Shown one piece after another: positions 52,534 through 62,900 of a stretch of 64,000 nt of DNA (position 1 is the stretch's first letter; each line of letters begins with the position of its first letter). The DNA is taken from NCBI GenBank assembly GCA_019638705.1, contig JAHBTI010000009.1, positions 1 to 64,000 of the forward strand. The letters are read 5' to 3'. The translations under genes and the position numbers were made by a program. The notes beneath the pieces were generated by a model that saw only the letters and a program-made list of their open reading frames with translations, made no database searches and was not told the origin of the DNA. Source of the stretch: Bacteroidota bacterium (GTDB taxonomy: Bacteria > Bacteroidota > Bacteroidia > B-17B0 > Aurantibacillaceae).

Positions 52534-52548
52534 CCCTTTGCAAATTTT

Positions 52549-53907
52549 ATGGAATTAAACGCTTTAACAGCCATTTCGCCCGTTGATGGGCGTTACAGAA
52601 AAACCACAGAAAGTTTAGATGCATATTTTTCTGAATTTGGCTTGATAAAATACAGAGTGCAGGTGGAGATAGACTATTTTATTTCTCTTTCGGAAGTAGG
52701 TTTGCCGCAACTGCCAAAGCTCAACAACACACAAAAAGAAAAACTGAAAGAAGTTTACAAACACTTTTCTTCGGCTGATGCTTTAAAAATAAAAGACACC
52801 GAAAAAACAACCAATCACGATGTAAAAGCCGTTGAATATTTTATTAAAGAAAAGCTACAAAACCTTGATTTATCGGCTTATACAGAGTTTGTGCATTTCG
52901 GCTTGACTTCGCAAGATGTAAACAATACTAGCATTCCGCTTTCGCTGAAAGATGCTTCTAATGAAGTTTTATTTCCTTCAATCAAAAGCATTATTGAGAA
53001 AATTACCGAATTAAGCAAAGAATGGAAAGATATTTCTCAATTGGCTAAAACACACGGACAGCCTGCGTCACCAACCAAATTAGGAAAAGAATTTTATGTA
53101 TTTGTGGAGCGTTTAAATAATCAGTTGAAGCAATTACAAAACGTTCCTTTCTCTGCAAAATTTGGTGGCGCAACAGGAAATTTCAACGCGCATTTTGTGG
53201 CGTACCCGAAACAAGATTGGATTGCTTTCGGAAACAAATTTGTGAATGAAACTTTGGGTTTAAGCCGTTCGCAATTCACCACACAAATTGAACATTACGA
53301 TAACATTGGCGCGTATTGCGATGCACTGAAACGTGTAAACACAATTTTAATTGATTTGTGCCGCGATGTGTGGAGCTATGTGAGCATGGAATATTTCAAA
53401 CAAAAACTGAAAGCGGGCGAAGTCGGCTCATCAGCCATGCCGCACAAAGTAAATCCCATTGATTTTGAAAACGCCGAAGGTAATTTGGGAATTGCAAATG
53501 CAATTTTAGAACATTTGTCCGCAAAACTGCCTGTATCGCGCTTGCAGCGCGATTTAACGGACAGCACCGTTTTAAGAAATATCGGTGTTCCCCTCGCCCA
53601 CTCCTTGATTTCTTATGCAAGCATTTTAAAAGGCTTAAACAAATTAATTTTGAATGAAGCGGCTTTGAAACAAGATTTGGAAGATAATTGGGCTGTGGTG
53701 GCGGAAGCCATTCAAACTATTTTGCGCCGCGAAGGCTACCCGAAACCTTATGAAGCACTGAAAGATTTAACGCGCACAAATGCACAAATTACACAACAAT
53801 CGCTGCATGAGTTCATCAACACACTTAATGTGAGCGACAGTATAAAAGAAGAATTGAAAAAAATTACGCCACATAATTACACAGGCATTAACCCGAAATT
53901 TATTTAA
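52549..53907 (+). CDS. purB: Adenylosuccinate lyase
   Basis: 452 residues. Acts twice in purine synthesis (SAICAR to AICAR, adenylosuccinate to AMP). The flexible catalytic loop SSAMPHKVNP (Ser294/Ser295) is intact, as is THGQPASPTKLGKE. The N-terminus MELNALTAISPVDGRY is the usual start of the PurB subgroup, so the ATG at 52549 is chosen over an upstream one. Confidence 0.95.
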   Translation: MELNALTAISPVDGRYRKTTESLDAYFSEFGLIKYRVQVEIDYFISLSEVGLPQLPKLNNTQKEKLKEVYKHFSSADALKIKDTEKTTNHDVKAVEYFIKEKLQNLDLSAYTEFVHFGLTSQDVNNTSIPLSLKDASNEVLFPSIKSIIEKITELSKEWKDISQLAKTHGQPASPTKLGKEFYVFVERLNNQLKQLQNVPFSAKFGGATGNFNAHFVAYPKQDWIAFGNKFVNETLGLSRSQFTTQIEHYDNIGAYCDALKRVNTILIDLCRDVWSYVSMEYFKQKLKAGEVGSSAMPHKVNPIDFENAEGNLGIANAILEHLSAKLPVSRLQRDLTDSTVLRNIGVPLAHSLISYASILKGLNKLILNEAALKQDLEDNWAVVAEAIQTILRREGYPKPYEALKDLTRTNAQITQQSLHEFINTLNVSDSIKEELKKITPHNYTGINPKFI

Positions 53908-53996
53908 ACACGGAGGCACAGAGGCGCGGAGACACGGAGAATAATTAAATTTGAAAATCAAAAACTCCGTGCCTCTGAGTCTTAGTGCCTCTGTGT
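53908..53996. repeat. Dispersed inverted-repeat element, family B, copy 2
   Basis: The outer arm ACACGGAGGCAC (53908-53919) pairs with GTGCCTCTGTGT (53985-53996) with one mismatch. An inner CACGGAG/CTCCGTG pair lies at 53933-53939 and 53965-53971. It begins at the base after the purB stop codon and shares its arms with 32471-32541. Confidence 0.75.
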
Positions 53997-54018
53997 CGCA
54001 CAAAAAAACAAAAACAAC

Positions 54019-54477
54019 ATGAACAGAGTTTGGACATACATTATCAGCAAACAATTAAGCACAGAAGATTTGCAACAACTTAACCTTGATGGAAAAAATT
54101 TTGTTGCGAGCTGGAAAGCACACGAAAATCAACTATCGGCGGGTTTTGAAATTTTGCAGGGAAAAATCATTATTATAAAAGTACAAGAAGACATTGCAAG
54201 CGCGAGCGGTTGCAGCATTGATGTGCTTTTGCGCTTTATAAAAGACAGTGAAAAAAAATTCAACATAGAATTACTCAATCGCTTGTTGGTTGCTTACAAA
54301 AATGGAAATACCATTGAAGCTGTTCATTCCTCAAAAATTAAAGATTTGTTGGCAAGCGGCACAATTACCGAAAACACAATTATTTTAAACACTTCGGTTG
54401 CCAACGAGCAGGAACTAAATTCTTGGGAACAAAAATTAAAAGACACTTGGTTGAACAAGTATTTGGAAAAAGTTTAG
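54019..54477 (+). CDS. Conserved Bacteroidota protein (often labelled ABC transporter ATPase), unknown
   Basis: 152 residues beginning MNRVWTYIISKQLSTEDL. It contains FVASWKAHENQLSAGFEI and ASGCSIDVLLRFIKD, hallmarks of a small cytoplasmic family in Bacteroidota. I see no Walker motifs, so the common ABC ATPase label is probably wrong. It lies downstream of purB across the family B repeat. Its stop overlaps the stop of the convergent symporter gene by 4 bp. Confidence 0.7.
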   Translation: MNRVWTYIISKQLSTEDLQQLNLDGKNFVASWKAHENQLSAGFEILQGKIIIIKVQEDIASASGCSIDVLLRFIKDSEKKFNIELLNRLLVAYKNGNTIEAVHSSKIKDLLASGTITENTIILNTSVANEQELNSWEQKLKDTWLNKYLEKV

Positions 54478-55709
54478 AATTTCTCACCCTCCAAACGCGC
54501 CACCACCGCACTTGCTACGGCATTACCCACCACATTGGTTGCGCTGCGACCCATATCTAACAATTGGTCAATAGCCAAAAGCAACAACAAACCCTCACCC
54601 GGAATATTAAACATAGTTAACATTCCCGCAATTACCACTAATGAAGCACGCGGAACGCCTGCCATACCTTTGCTTGTAACCAACAAAATCAACATCATTT
54701 GAATTTGTTCGCCTGATGAAATTTCAATACCATAACTCTGCGCAATAAAAATAACGGCAAACGTCATGTACATAATGCTGCCGTCTAAATTAAAGGAATA
54801 ACCGAGTGGCAACACAAAACTTACAATGCGGTTGCTGATGCCGTGTTTTTCCAAGGCTTCAATGGTTTGAGGCATGGCACTTTCGCTGCTTGCTGTGCTG
54901 AACGCGAGCAGCAAAGGTTCTTTAATATCACGCAACAATTTGAAAAAATTTATTTTAAAGAAAAAACAAATGCTTGCGAGTACAACGAATATGAAAAAAA
55001 GTAAGCCGCCAAAAAAACAAAGAATAAGGTACAAATAGCCGCTCAACACATCTAAACCCTGCTGAATAACCACGGCGGTAATTGCACCAAACACCCCAAG
55101 CGGCGCAAAGTTCATCACAAAATTGGTTACTTTAAACATCACATGACCCAAACTGTCAAAGGCATTGATAATTGATTTTCCTTGCGCACCAATGCTTGCA
55201 GCCGCTACGCCAAAAAACAAAGCAAAAACCACAATCGGCAAAATGTCGTTGCCCGCCATAGCGCGAATAATGCTTTCAGGAATAACATGGTCAATAAAAT
55301 TTTTAGATGTTTGCCCTGCGCCTTGAACAACTGAATTTGCGCTTGCTTCGGGCAAATCTAACTTCATTACTTTACCCGGTTCAAACACATTTACAATTAC
55401 CAAACCCAATGCCAAGGCGATGAGCGTGGCACTTGTAAAATAAATCAGAGTTTTTAAGCCAATGCGCCCCACACTTTTAAAATCGCCCACTTTGGCAACA
55501 CCTGTTACAAGCACCGCCAACACCAACGGCGCAATAATCATTTTAATAAGGTGCAAAAAAATGTCGCTGAGAACAGAAAAGTTGGAAGCCATATTTTTCT
55601 TCGCTTCATTATCAGCAACAGAAACGTTAATGATATAACCGATTGCCACACCCAAAATCATGGCAATCACAATAAATAAAATCAGTTTGTTCTTCTTAAA
55701 ATAATTCAT
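54474..55709 (-). CDS. Dicarboxylate/amino acid:cation symporter (DAACS family)
   Basis: 411 residues, eight membrane helices plus re-entrant loops. Family motifs: STASSESAMPQTIEALEKHG (first serine-rich hairpin), [22 protein letters not shown] and GMAGVPRASLVVIAG. Likely takes up glutamate, aspartate or C4-dicarboxylates with Na+ or H+. Immediately downstream of murF (9-bp gap). Confidence 0.9.
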   Translation of the reverse strand: MNYFKKNKLILFIVIAMILGVAIGYIINVSVADNEAKKNMASNFSVLSDIFLHLIKMIIAPLVLAVLVTGVAKVGDFKSVGRIGLKTLIYFTSATLIALALGLVIVNVFEPGKVMKLDLPEASANSVVQGAGQTSKNFIDHVIPESIIRAMAGNDILPIVVFALFFGVAAASIGAQGKSIINAFDSLGHVMFKVTNFVMNFAPLGVFGAITAVVIQQGLDVLSGYLYLILCFFGGLLFFIFVVLASICFFFKINFFKLLRDIKEPLLLAFSTASSESAMPQTIEALEKHGISNRIVSFVLPLGYSFNLDGSIMYMTFAVIFIAQSYGIEISSGEQIQMMLILLVTSKGMAGVPRASLVVIAGMLTMFNIPGEGLLLLLAIDQLLDMGRSATNVVGNAVASAVVARLEGEKF

Positions 55710-55718
55710 AGTAAATTT

Positions 55719-57038
55719 TTATAATACTTCTTGCAAGGTTTCCATTTTCATGCTCCGCGAACCCTTGATTAAAATTGTGTTTCCCGACACTGCCATTGCT
55801 TTTAAATACGTTTTACATTCATCGGTCGTTTTAAATTTCTTAAACGTGTTGTCTTCTGTTTTAAAAAATTCGTTACCGACTAAAAGTGCATTTTCCAATT
55901 TATTTCCTTTCAGCAATTCAATAATTTTTGTATGTTCTTCCGCGCTGTATTCGCCTAACTCAAACATATCGCCGAGCAACAATAATTTTTGTTCTGCTTT
56001 ATGCTTTGAAAAATTTTCTATCGCTGCTTTCATGCTGTGAGGATTGGCATTGTAGGCATCTAAAATAATGGTATTGCGTTTGGTTTTCACCATTTGCGAA
56101 CGGTTCATGTTGGGTTGATAATTTTCCAACGCTTCTTTAATCAAATCATCTTCCACTTTAAAATAATTTCCCACGCAGGCTGCCGCCAAACAATTCACAA
56201 AATTATACAGCCCGAAAATCTGCGTATTGATTAATGTCAATTTCCCGAAATCTTTTTCCCTGTAACCTGTGGTAAATTTTAAACTCACGGTTTCGTCTGT
56301 GCTAAAATCCCTGCCGATGACATCGTACATTCTTTTTACACCATAAGTAATTTTGTCATTTTCAACAGCCAATTCATATAATACCTCATCATCGCCATTC
56401 ACAAAAACTTTTCCGTTTTTTGAATTCAGATATTTGTACAACTCGCTTTTGCCTTTTTTCACACCCTCTTCGCCGCCAAAGCCCTCCAAATGCGCTTTGC
56501 CGATGTTGGTGATTAACCCGAAATCAGGCTCTGCCATGTTGCACAAAGCAGCAATTTCGCCCTGATGATTTGCGCCCATTTCTATAATGGCAAATTCGTG
56601 TTTGTGATTCAAATTCAACAAAGTCAAAGGAACGCCGATGTGATTATTCAAATTCCCGACTGTTGCCAATACATTATATTTTTTTGAAAGTACAGCGTTA
56701 ATCAGTTCTTTGTTGGTTGTTTTACCGTTGCTGCCCGTAATTGCCAGCACAGGAATGTTGAATTGCCTGCGGTGATAATTGGCGAGTTGTTGCAAAGTCG
56801 TTAAAACATTTTCCACCAAAAGCATTTTTGAATTTATGGCATATTTTTCTTCGTCAATCACGGCAAAGCTGCAACCTGCATCAATGGCTTTTTGTGCAAA
56901 TTCATTGGCATTAAAATTTGCGCCTTTTAAAGCAAAAAACAGTGCGCCTTTTTCCAATTTTCTTGTGTCAGTACAAATGCCCTGACCCGAATTTAAAAAA
57001 TACTGATATAATTCTTCTACCGAAATAAATTTTGACAT
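55719..57038 (-). CDS. murF: UDP-N-acetylmuramoyl-tripeptide--D-alanyl-D-alanine ligase
   Basis: 439 residues of the Mur ligase family. It adds D-Ala-D-Ala to the peptidoglycan precursor in the cytoplasm. ATP-binding loop ITGSNGKTTNKE (GKTT at 105-108), then EMGANHQGEI and the ligase C-domain DAYNANPHSMKAAIENF. In an apparent operon with the downstream symporter, and next to gldJ, an arrangement I recall from Flavobacterium. Confidence 0.93.
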   Translation of the reverse strand: MSKFISVEELYQYFLNSGQGICTDTRKLEKGALFFALKGANFNANEFAQKAIDAGCSFAVIDEEKYAINSKMLLVENVLTTLQQLANYHRRQFNIPVLAITGSNGKTTNKELINAVLSKKYNVLATVGNLNNHIGVPLTLLNLNHKHEFAIIEMGANHQGEIAALCNMAEPDFGLITNIGKAHLEGFGGEEGVKKGKSELYKYLNSKNGKVFVNGDDEVLYELAVENDKITYGVKRMYDVIGRDFSTDETVSLKFTTGYREKDFGKLTLINTQIFGLYNFVNCLAAACVGNYFKVEDDLIKEALENYQPNMNRSQMVKTKRNTIILDAYNANPHSMKAAIENFSKHKAEQKLLLLGDMFELGEYSAEEHTKIIELLKGNKLENALLVGNEFFKTEDNTFKKFKTTDECKTYLKAMAVSGNTILIKGSRSMKMETLQEVL

Positions 57039-57051
57039 GGCTTTACAAAGT

Positions 57052-57083
57052 AAAAACCCCTGAGTGTTTTTCTCAAGGGTTTT
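57052..57083. terminator. Terminator between gldJ and murF
   Basis: AAAACCCTTGAG pairs with CTCAGGGGTTTT around a 9-nt loop. On the - strand it is followed by T residues, so it ends the porP-gldJ transcript before murF. Confidence 0.75.
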
Positions 57084-57104
57084 CAGTTTTTTTATTAACA
57101 GAAC

Positions 57105-58778
57105 CTATCTTCCTCCCATACCCGTTGGGCTGCCCACGCGGGTCATCGCACAACGGAAACCTAACCACGCATTAGCCTGACGCTGGTCAAGATAACGGCG
57201 TGTGCCGGGATTTAAGAAATACGCACGGTCTCGCCACGAACCGCCTTTAATGACACGCGCTTTATCGTTAATTAATGAATTTTTGGCGTATTCATACATA
57301 ATTTTATTTGCGCCTAAATCATAAGCTGCTTCACCTTGGTCAAAGTAAATACTTGACCGAACATCACCGTCCATATAGTTAATGTAATCAGCCATTTTAT
57401 AATTACGCCTTTCGTCCAAATTATCTACGGCTACTGCGCTTGAAACCTCACGCCATTGCACACGACCCGGAATATCCGATTGCCCCTCAGGTGTAACGTT
57501 ATTGTTAAAGTAAATAGAATCTTTTGTCATAACGGTTAATACGCTGTCCCATACTTCTTTAACATCTTGAATTATACCATGCGGACTTACAGAGTCCACT
57601 TTATGCTTAAACTTTTGGTAAACCGGTCCGTCCACGTTGGTCATAATTTCACCACCATAGCCCCCTACTAAAGTCGTTTCGTCCCTCACCTGTGTAGTAA
57701 ACACGTTACCGCGGAAAGGACGGAACTCATCAGCATCTTGCGATGTGCTTGGGCGGAAAACATCCATTACCCACTCCGATACATTGCCTGCCATGTTGTA
57801 CAAACCATAATCGTTGGGCCAATAGCTGTAAACAGGAGCTGTTACATCAGCATTATCGTTTAAAGAACCTGCAACTCCCATATAATCACCTGCACCGCGT
57901 ACAAAGTTGGCGTTGATTTGTCCTAAATAACTGTCAGTTGCATTACGAACACCGTGTCCGTTCCAAGGATAAATACGGCGGTCGGTAATACGTTCGCCAA
58001 TAGTATTTCCAATTAAACCATAAGCGGCGTACTCCCACTCGGCTTCTGTGGGCAGGCGGTATTTCGGTAAAAAGATACCGTCTTCCATTCTTACTTCACG
58101 TTCATCATTCTGACCGTCATACGAGCGTAATTTTACATCTAACTGACCTTGCCATTTACCTGCTAAGTAGGCTTCGGTGCTAAAATAATCCGCATCGGTT
58201 GGTTGCGACTGGTGATGAAACAAGCCTTCGCGAACAAGAATGAACTCATTTACACGGTCGCCGCGCCAAGCGCAGTAATCGTTTGCCTGCAACCAGTTTA
58301 CACCCACCACAGGATAATCGCGGTAAGCAGGGTGGCGTAAATAATACTCCACATACGGTTCGTTATACGCTAATTTTTCGCGCCAAACCAAGGTGTCAGG
58401 CAATGCCTTATAATATATATCGGGAGCGTTTGGTCCCATAACACGGTTTGTCCAGTACAAATACTCCAAATAAGCAAAGTTACTCACTTCGGCTTCGTCC
58501 ATATAAAATGAAGAAATACTAACACGGCGCGGAGTATTACTCCACTCATACGTTACATCGTGTTCGGTACGCCCCATAGTAAACGTACCGCCTTCTATCA
58601 GCACCAAACCCGGACCTGTTTCCTGTTCTTCATAAGGCGGTTTTTCAAACCCTCCGTTTGAAGGGTCGTTATACGCCCAACCTGTTGTTGGAGAGCGTTC
58701 CTGAGTACAAGCTCCCAATACAACTAATGCAACTAAAGCCACTGATTTTCTGTGCTTTTTTACCCAATTTACTTTCAT
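57105..58778 (-). CDS. gldJ: Gliding motility/T9SS lipoprotein GldJ
   Basis: 557 residues. Lipobox LGACT at about residues 20-25. Two formylglycine-generating-enzyme-like (SUMF1) blocks follow: EGGTFTMGR...PRRVSISSFYMDEAEVSNFAYLEYLYW, and the C-terminal VIKGGSWRDRAYFLNPGTRRY...GFRCAM. The post-lipobox region TGWAYNDPSNGGFEKPPYEEQETGPG distinguishes GldJ from GldK. GldJ stabilises the T9SS machinery and is required for gliding in Flavobacterium. It is co-directional with a PorP/SprF gene upstream (62 bp). Confidence 0.88.
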   Translation of the reverse strand: MKVNWVKKHRKSVALVALVVLGACTQERSPTTGWAYNDPSNGGFEKPPYEEQETGPGLVLIEGGTFTMGRTEHDVTYEWSNTPRRVSISSFYMDEAEVSNFAYLEYLYWTNRVMGPNAPDIYYKALPDTLVWREKLAYNEPYVEYYLRHPAYRDYPVVGVNWLQANDYCAWRGDRVNEFILVREGLFHHQSQPTDADYFSTEAYLAGKWQGQLDVKLRSYDGQNDEREVRMEDGIFLPKYRLPTEAEWEYAAYGLIGNTIGERITDRRIYPWNGHGVRNATDSYLGQINANFVRGAGDYMGVAGSLNDNADVTAPVYSYWPNDYGLYNMAGNVSEWVMDVFRPSTSQDADEFRPFRGNVFTTQVRDETTLVGGYGGEIMTNVDGPVYQKFKHKVDSVSPHGIIQDVKEVWDSVLTVMTKDSIYFNNNVTPEGQSDIPGRVQWREVSSAVAVDNLDERRNYKMADYINYMDGDVRSSIYFDQGEAAYDLGANKIMYEYAKNSLINDKARVIKGGSWRDRAYFLNPGTRRYLDQRQANAWLGFRCAMTRVGSPTGMGGR

Positions 58779-58840
58779 GATTTTAAACTAATTAAGCGCT
58801 GTAACGCGCGTTTATTAAAAAGGTTACAAAAATAATTAAA

Positions 58841-59794
58841 TTAAAATGACGGACAACTGATAGTCCTGTATTTTTTTCTTTTTGTTTTACATTCAAACTG
58901 AACTTGTAAAGAAATTTCGTGAGCACCTGCCGTATTTCCTGCCAATCTTGAAATGGTAACATCGTAACTGTATCCAAATTTAAAGTTGCCGTTTTGAATA
59001 CCCACCAAAGCAATGACGGCATCGGCATTTCTGTACCACAAACCTGCCACAAACACTCCGTTTACATAATACAAGCCTAAATTAAGCTGTTGGAATTTTT
59101 GTTGTGCCTGAAAAAGAATGTTTGGGGAAAGATAGCTTTCACCGCCTTTTTCTAAAGGAATAATTACGCCGCCGTGAGCAGTAAGTTTAACAGGTAATTT
59201 AGATTGATTTAATAAGCCCTCGTCAGGTTGGTTTATGTGATTGGCTGCAACGCCAAAGAAGTAATTTTTGCTGTAACCAAGCATACCTGCTGAAAAATCA
59301 ACGCCTGATTTACGGTTGTTTGGCACTTTTTCTCCTGTATTCCATACAAACCCGCGGCGAGGGTCAATCATATCGCCGTAATGAAGATTGCCCACATCTA
59401 AACTTTTTTGCATATAACCCGCCTGCAAAGCAAATTTCATAGAAAACTTACGATTGATTGGAGCAAGATATGAATAGATAAAACTTGCATTGGTGGTTTT
59501 TAAAGTACCTTTTGCCTGATTATCGGAAGTTACCAAAATGCCGATACCGCCCGCCAAAGGAGATAAGTGCATATCGTAAGATGCAGAATAAGTAACATAG
59601 GTTTGCCCGTTATCAACATTGGGCCACTGATTACGGTAATTCATGGCAATCCTCGGGCATCTTGCCGTACCTGCAAAAGCAGGGTTAAGATATAACGGAT
59701 TAGCATAAAACTGCGTAAACTGCGGGTCTTGGGCTTTTATCTCATTAAGAGAAGCAGCAAGCAATAGTATGGGCAACAGAACACGTTTTTTCAT
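58841..59794 (-). CDS. PorP/SprF family T9SS outer-membrane protein
   Basis: 317 residues. Signal peptide ending KAQDP. The family opening DPQFTQFYANPLYLNPAFAGT is unmistakable. The remainder is an outer-membrane barrel ending KFGYSYDVTISRLAGNTAGAHEISLQVQF. PorP/SprF proteins support secretion or anchoring of specific T9SS cargo and belong to the PorK-N/PorP surface complex. It lies upstream of gldJ and divergent from porU. Confidence 0.93.
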   Translation of the reverse strand: MKKRVLLPILLLAASLNEIKAQDPQFTQFYANPLYLNPAFAGTARCPRIAMNYRNQWPNVDNGQTYVTYSASYDMHLSPLAGGIGILVTSDNQAKGTLKTTNASFIYSYLAPINRKFSMKFALQAGYMQKSLDVGNLHYGDMIDPRRGFVWNTGEKVPNNRKSGVDFSAGMLGYSKNYFFGVAANHINQPDEGLLNQSKLPVKLTAHGGVIIPLEKGGESYLSPNILFQAQQKFQQLNLGLYYVNGVFVAGLWYRNADAVIALVGIQNGNFKFGYSYDVTISRLAGNTAGAHEISLQVQFECKTKRKKYRTISCPSF

Positions 59795-59841
59795 ATGAGA
59801 AGAGTAGTATGTATGTACAATAATATGTCTAAGCTAATTCA

Positions 59842-59872
59842 CAAATATAAAGATACAATATTACAAAACAAA
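59842..59872 (-). promoter_or_regulatory. Promoter of the porP-gldJ operon
   Basis: On the - strand TTTG (59872-59869), a 19-bp spacer, then TATATTTG (59849-59842): an exact consensus fit. The start codon is about 48 bp downstream. Confidence 0.75.
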
Positions 59873-59908
59873 AAAAATTATAAAACAATATTTTTGTGTT
59901 CAAAGCGT

Positions 59909-59916
59909 TAATTTTG
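59909..59916 (+). promoter_or_regulatory. -7 box of porU
   Basis: TAATTTTG fits TAnnTTTG, 27 bp ahead of the porU ATG, on the other side of the divergent intergenic region. No good -33 box. Confidence 0.4.
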
Positions 59917-59943
59917 TGATTATCTTAAAAGCCTTATTATTTC

Positions 59944-62900
59944 ATGCGTTTTTTCAGGGTTATATACTTTATTTTCTTTCTGCTTTCAGGCTTATATTTT
60001 TGGGGACAAACAACTTCATTTAAAAACAATTCGGTGTTGGCTACCGGCAACTGGTACAAAATAGCCACTACCGAAACAGGCATATACAGAATAAACAGAA
60101 CGTTTTTAAGTAATATGGGTATTCAGGTTGCCAACCTTGACCCGCGCAAAATACAACTATATGGTAATGGTGGAAAAATGATACCCGAACGCAACAGCGA
60201 TTTCCGTTACGATGATTTGGAAGAAAACGCCATACAGGTAATTGGCGAGGCTGACGGCGTATTTGATAATTCGGATTACATTTTGTTTTACGCCACAGGC
60301 ACTACCGAATGGAAAAAAACAAATTCAGCCAACGGATTAAAATATGCTGCCACCAAAAGTTTATACAGCGATACAAGCTATTATTATTTAACCGTTGGTT
60401 CTGTAAACGGAAAGCGGGTGCAAACTCAGCCTTCTGCCAACGTAACACCAAATATTTCTTCCAATACTTACGATTACTATAACTACCACGAAACAGACCA
60501 AAGCAATTTAGCCAAAAGCGGACGTACTTTTTACGGCGAATTTTTTGACATTACAACCTCATACACGTTCAGGTGGAACGACGGCGATTTTATTATTAAT
60601 GACAGCATAACCGCCGAAGTAACTTTAGCCTACGCGGGTAAGCAAGTCGGTACGTTTCAAATAAACGGCAACGGACTTAATCACTCGTTTACCACATCGG
60701 CAATTCCAAATTTAGGTGGGCAATATGCCGAATACGCCAAAGATGCCACAGGCATACGCTCCGTAAAAAACACAAACGATAAAAGCATAGATATTACAAT
60801 CTCTAAACTCACACAAAATAGTGTGGCTTGGCTAAACAAACTTACCGTTAATGCCCGTCGCAAACTTTCAGTTAATTCAAAACAATTTTGTTTCAGAGAT
60901 TATAAAACGGTGCTAAGCGGAAATATGTGTAATTATTCCGTTGCCAATCCGTTTAACGCTGTTGTTAGCTTATGGAACGTAACAAATCCGCTCAATCCTT
61001 TTATTCAGGCGTTTAATGCTTCGGGCAACCAAATTTCTTTTGTGGCTTCGGCTGATGTACTCAATGAATATTGCATTGCACCAAGCACCGATTTTTATTC
61101 GCCGACTTTTTACGGAAAAATTGCCAATCAAAATTTACACAACATTCAGCAAGCCGATTATGTTGTGGTAACGCATCCACTCTTTATAAAAGAAGCGCAG
61201 GAACTCGCCGTTTTTCATCAGCAGCAAGAGGGTTTATCTTATGCGGTTGCCACCACCGAACAAATTTATAATGAGTTTGGCAGCGGACAACCCGACATTT
61301 CCGCTATCAGAGATTTTATCAGAATGTTGTACAGCCGCAATCTTGCATCGGGTAAACAAGTAAAATATGTGCTGCTGATTGGGGACGGTTCGTACAACAA
61401 CCGCTCGCGCGACTTGGTAAACAACAGTAATTTTATCCCGACTTATCAATCCGTTAATTCTTTAGACCCGCTTGGAAGTACCGCCACCGATGATTTTTAC
61501 GGTTTAATGGGCAATAACGAAGGTGCAGGTGCAGCCGAAGGCATTGGGAAAATTGCCATTGGTATCGGTCGCTTAGTGTGCCGCACCACCACCGAAGCAC
61601 AAGCTATGGTGAAAAAAATAAAAAACTATTACCGCAAAGACGAGAATTTTCAACTGTCAAACGCCGACAATTACACCAAACAATCGGAAGTTATGGGCGA
61701 CTGGCGAAACTGGATAGTGCTTGTGGCTGATGACGAAGACGGCTCTTTACACATGCGCCAAGCCGATGATTTGTCGGCAGTAATACAAACTATGTCCAAT
61801 ACATACAACTTCAATAAAATTTTTATAGACGCTTACCAACGATACAGTACACCGGGAGGAATGAGATACCCCGATGCTGCCGAAGATTTAAAACGCCAAA
61901 TTAAAAAAGGCGTGCTGATTTTTAACTACACGGGACACGGCGGCGAAGTGGGCTTAACCGCCGAGCGCATGGTGGACATTCCCATGATTAACGACATGGA
62001 TAATTTTGACAAACTGCCTTTGTTTATTACTGCCACCTGCGAATTTAGCCGCCACGACGACCCCGCCAGAACCTCAGCCGGCGAACTGTGTTTACTAAAT
62101 CCAAAGGGTGGCGCCATAGCTTTAATGACCACGAGCCGCGTAACATTTTCTCACAGTAATTTTGAACTGAACAAAGTGCTTTTCAATAATCTGTTTACCA
62201 AACTGCCAAACGGAAAATACCCCACTTTGGGCGAAGCCGTTATGAAAACAAAAGCCGCTTTTGACCAAAGATATGAATACGCCAATTTCCATTTGTTGGG
62301 CGACCCTGCTTTGACCTTGGCTTACCCCGAAGAAAAAGTAATTACCTCAAACATTAACGGCACAGCAGTTACAAGCAACAGTTCCGATACTTTAACAGCC
62401 CTTTCAAAAATTACCGTGTCGGGTTTTGTGGCAGATAATAACGGAAACAAGCTCAGCAACTTTAACGGCATTGTTTACCCTACCGTGTTTGACAAGGAAC
62501 AAGATGTGGTGTGTTTGCTTAATTCCGAAAAATCATCTGTGTCTTCGTCAGACCCTGTGCCCTTCCGGTTTAATCTGCAAAAAAATATTTTGTACCGCGG
62601 CAAAGCAGAAGTTAAAAACGGCGATTTTTCTTTCACCTTTCTTGTGCCAAAAGACATCAGCTATGTTCCGGGGCGGGGAAAAATAAGTTATTATGCCAGC
62701 AACGGCACTACCGATGCTTCGGGCTTTTACAACAAGTTGCAGGTGGGCGGAGAATCTAGACACAGTGTTACCGACAACGAAGGTCCGCAGGTAAATTTAT
62801 TTTTAAACGATAAAAGTTTTGCCAACGGGGGGCTTACCAACGAAACCCCTGTTTTATACGCCGACATTGTTGATTCAAGCGGAATAAACACCGTAGGTAC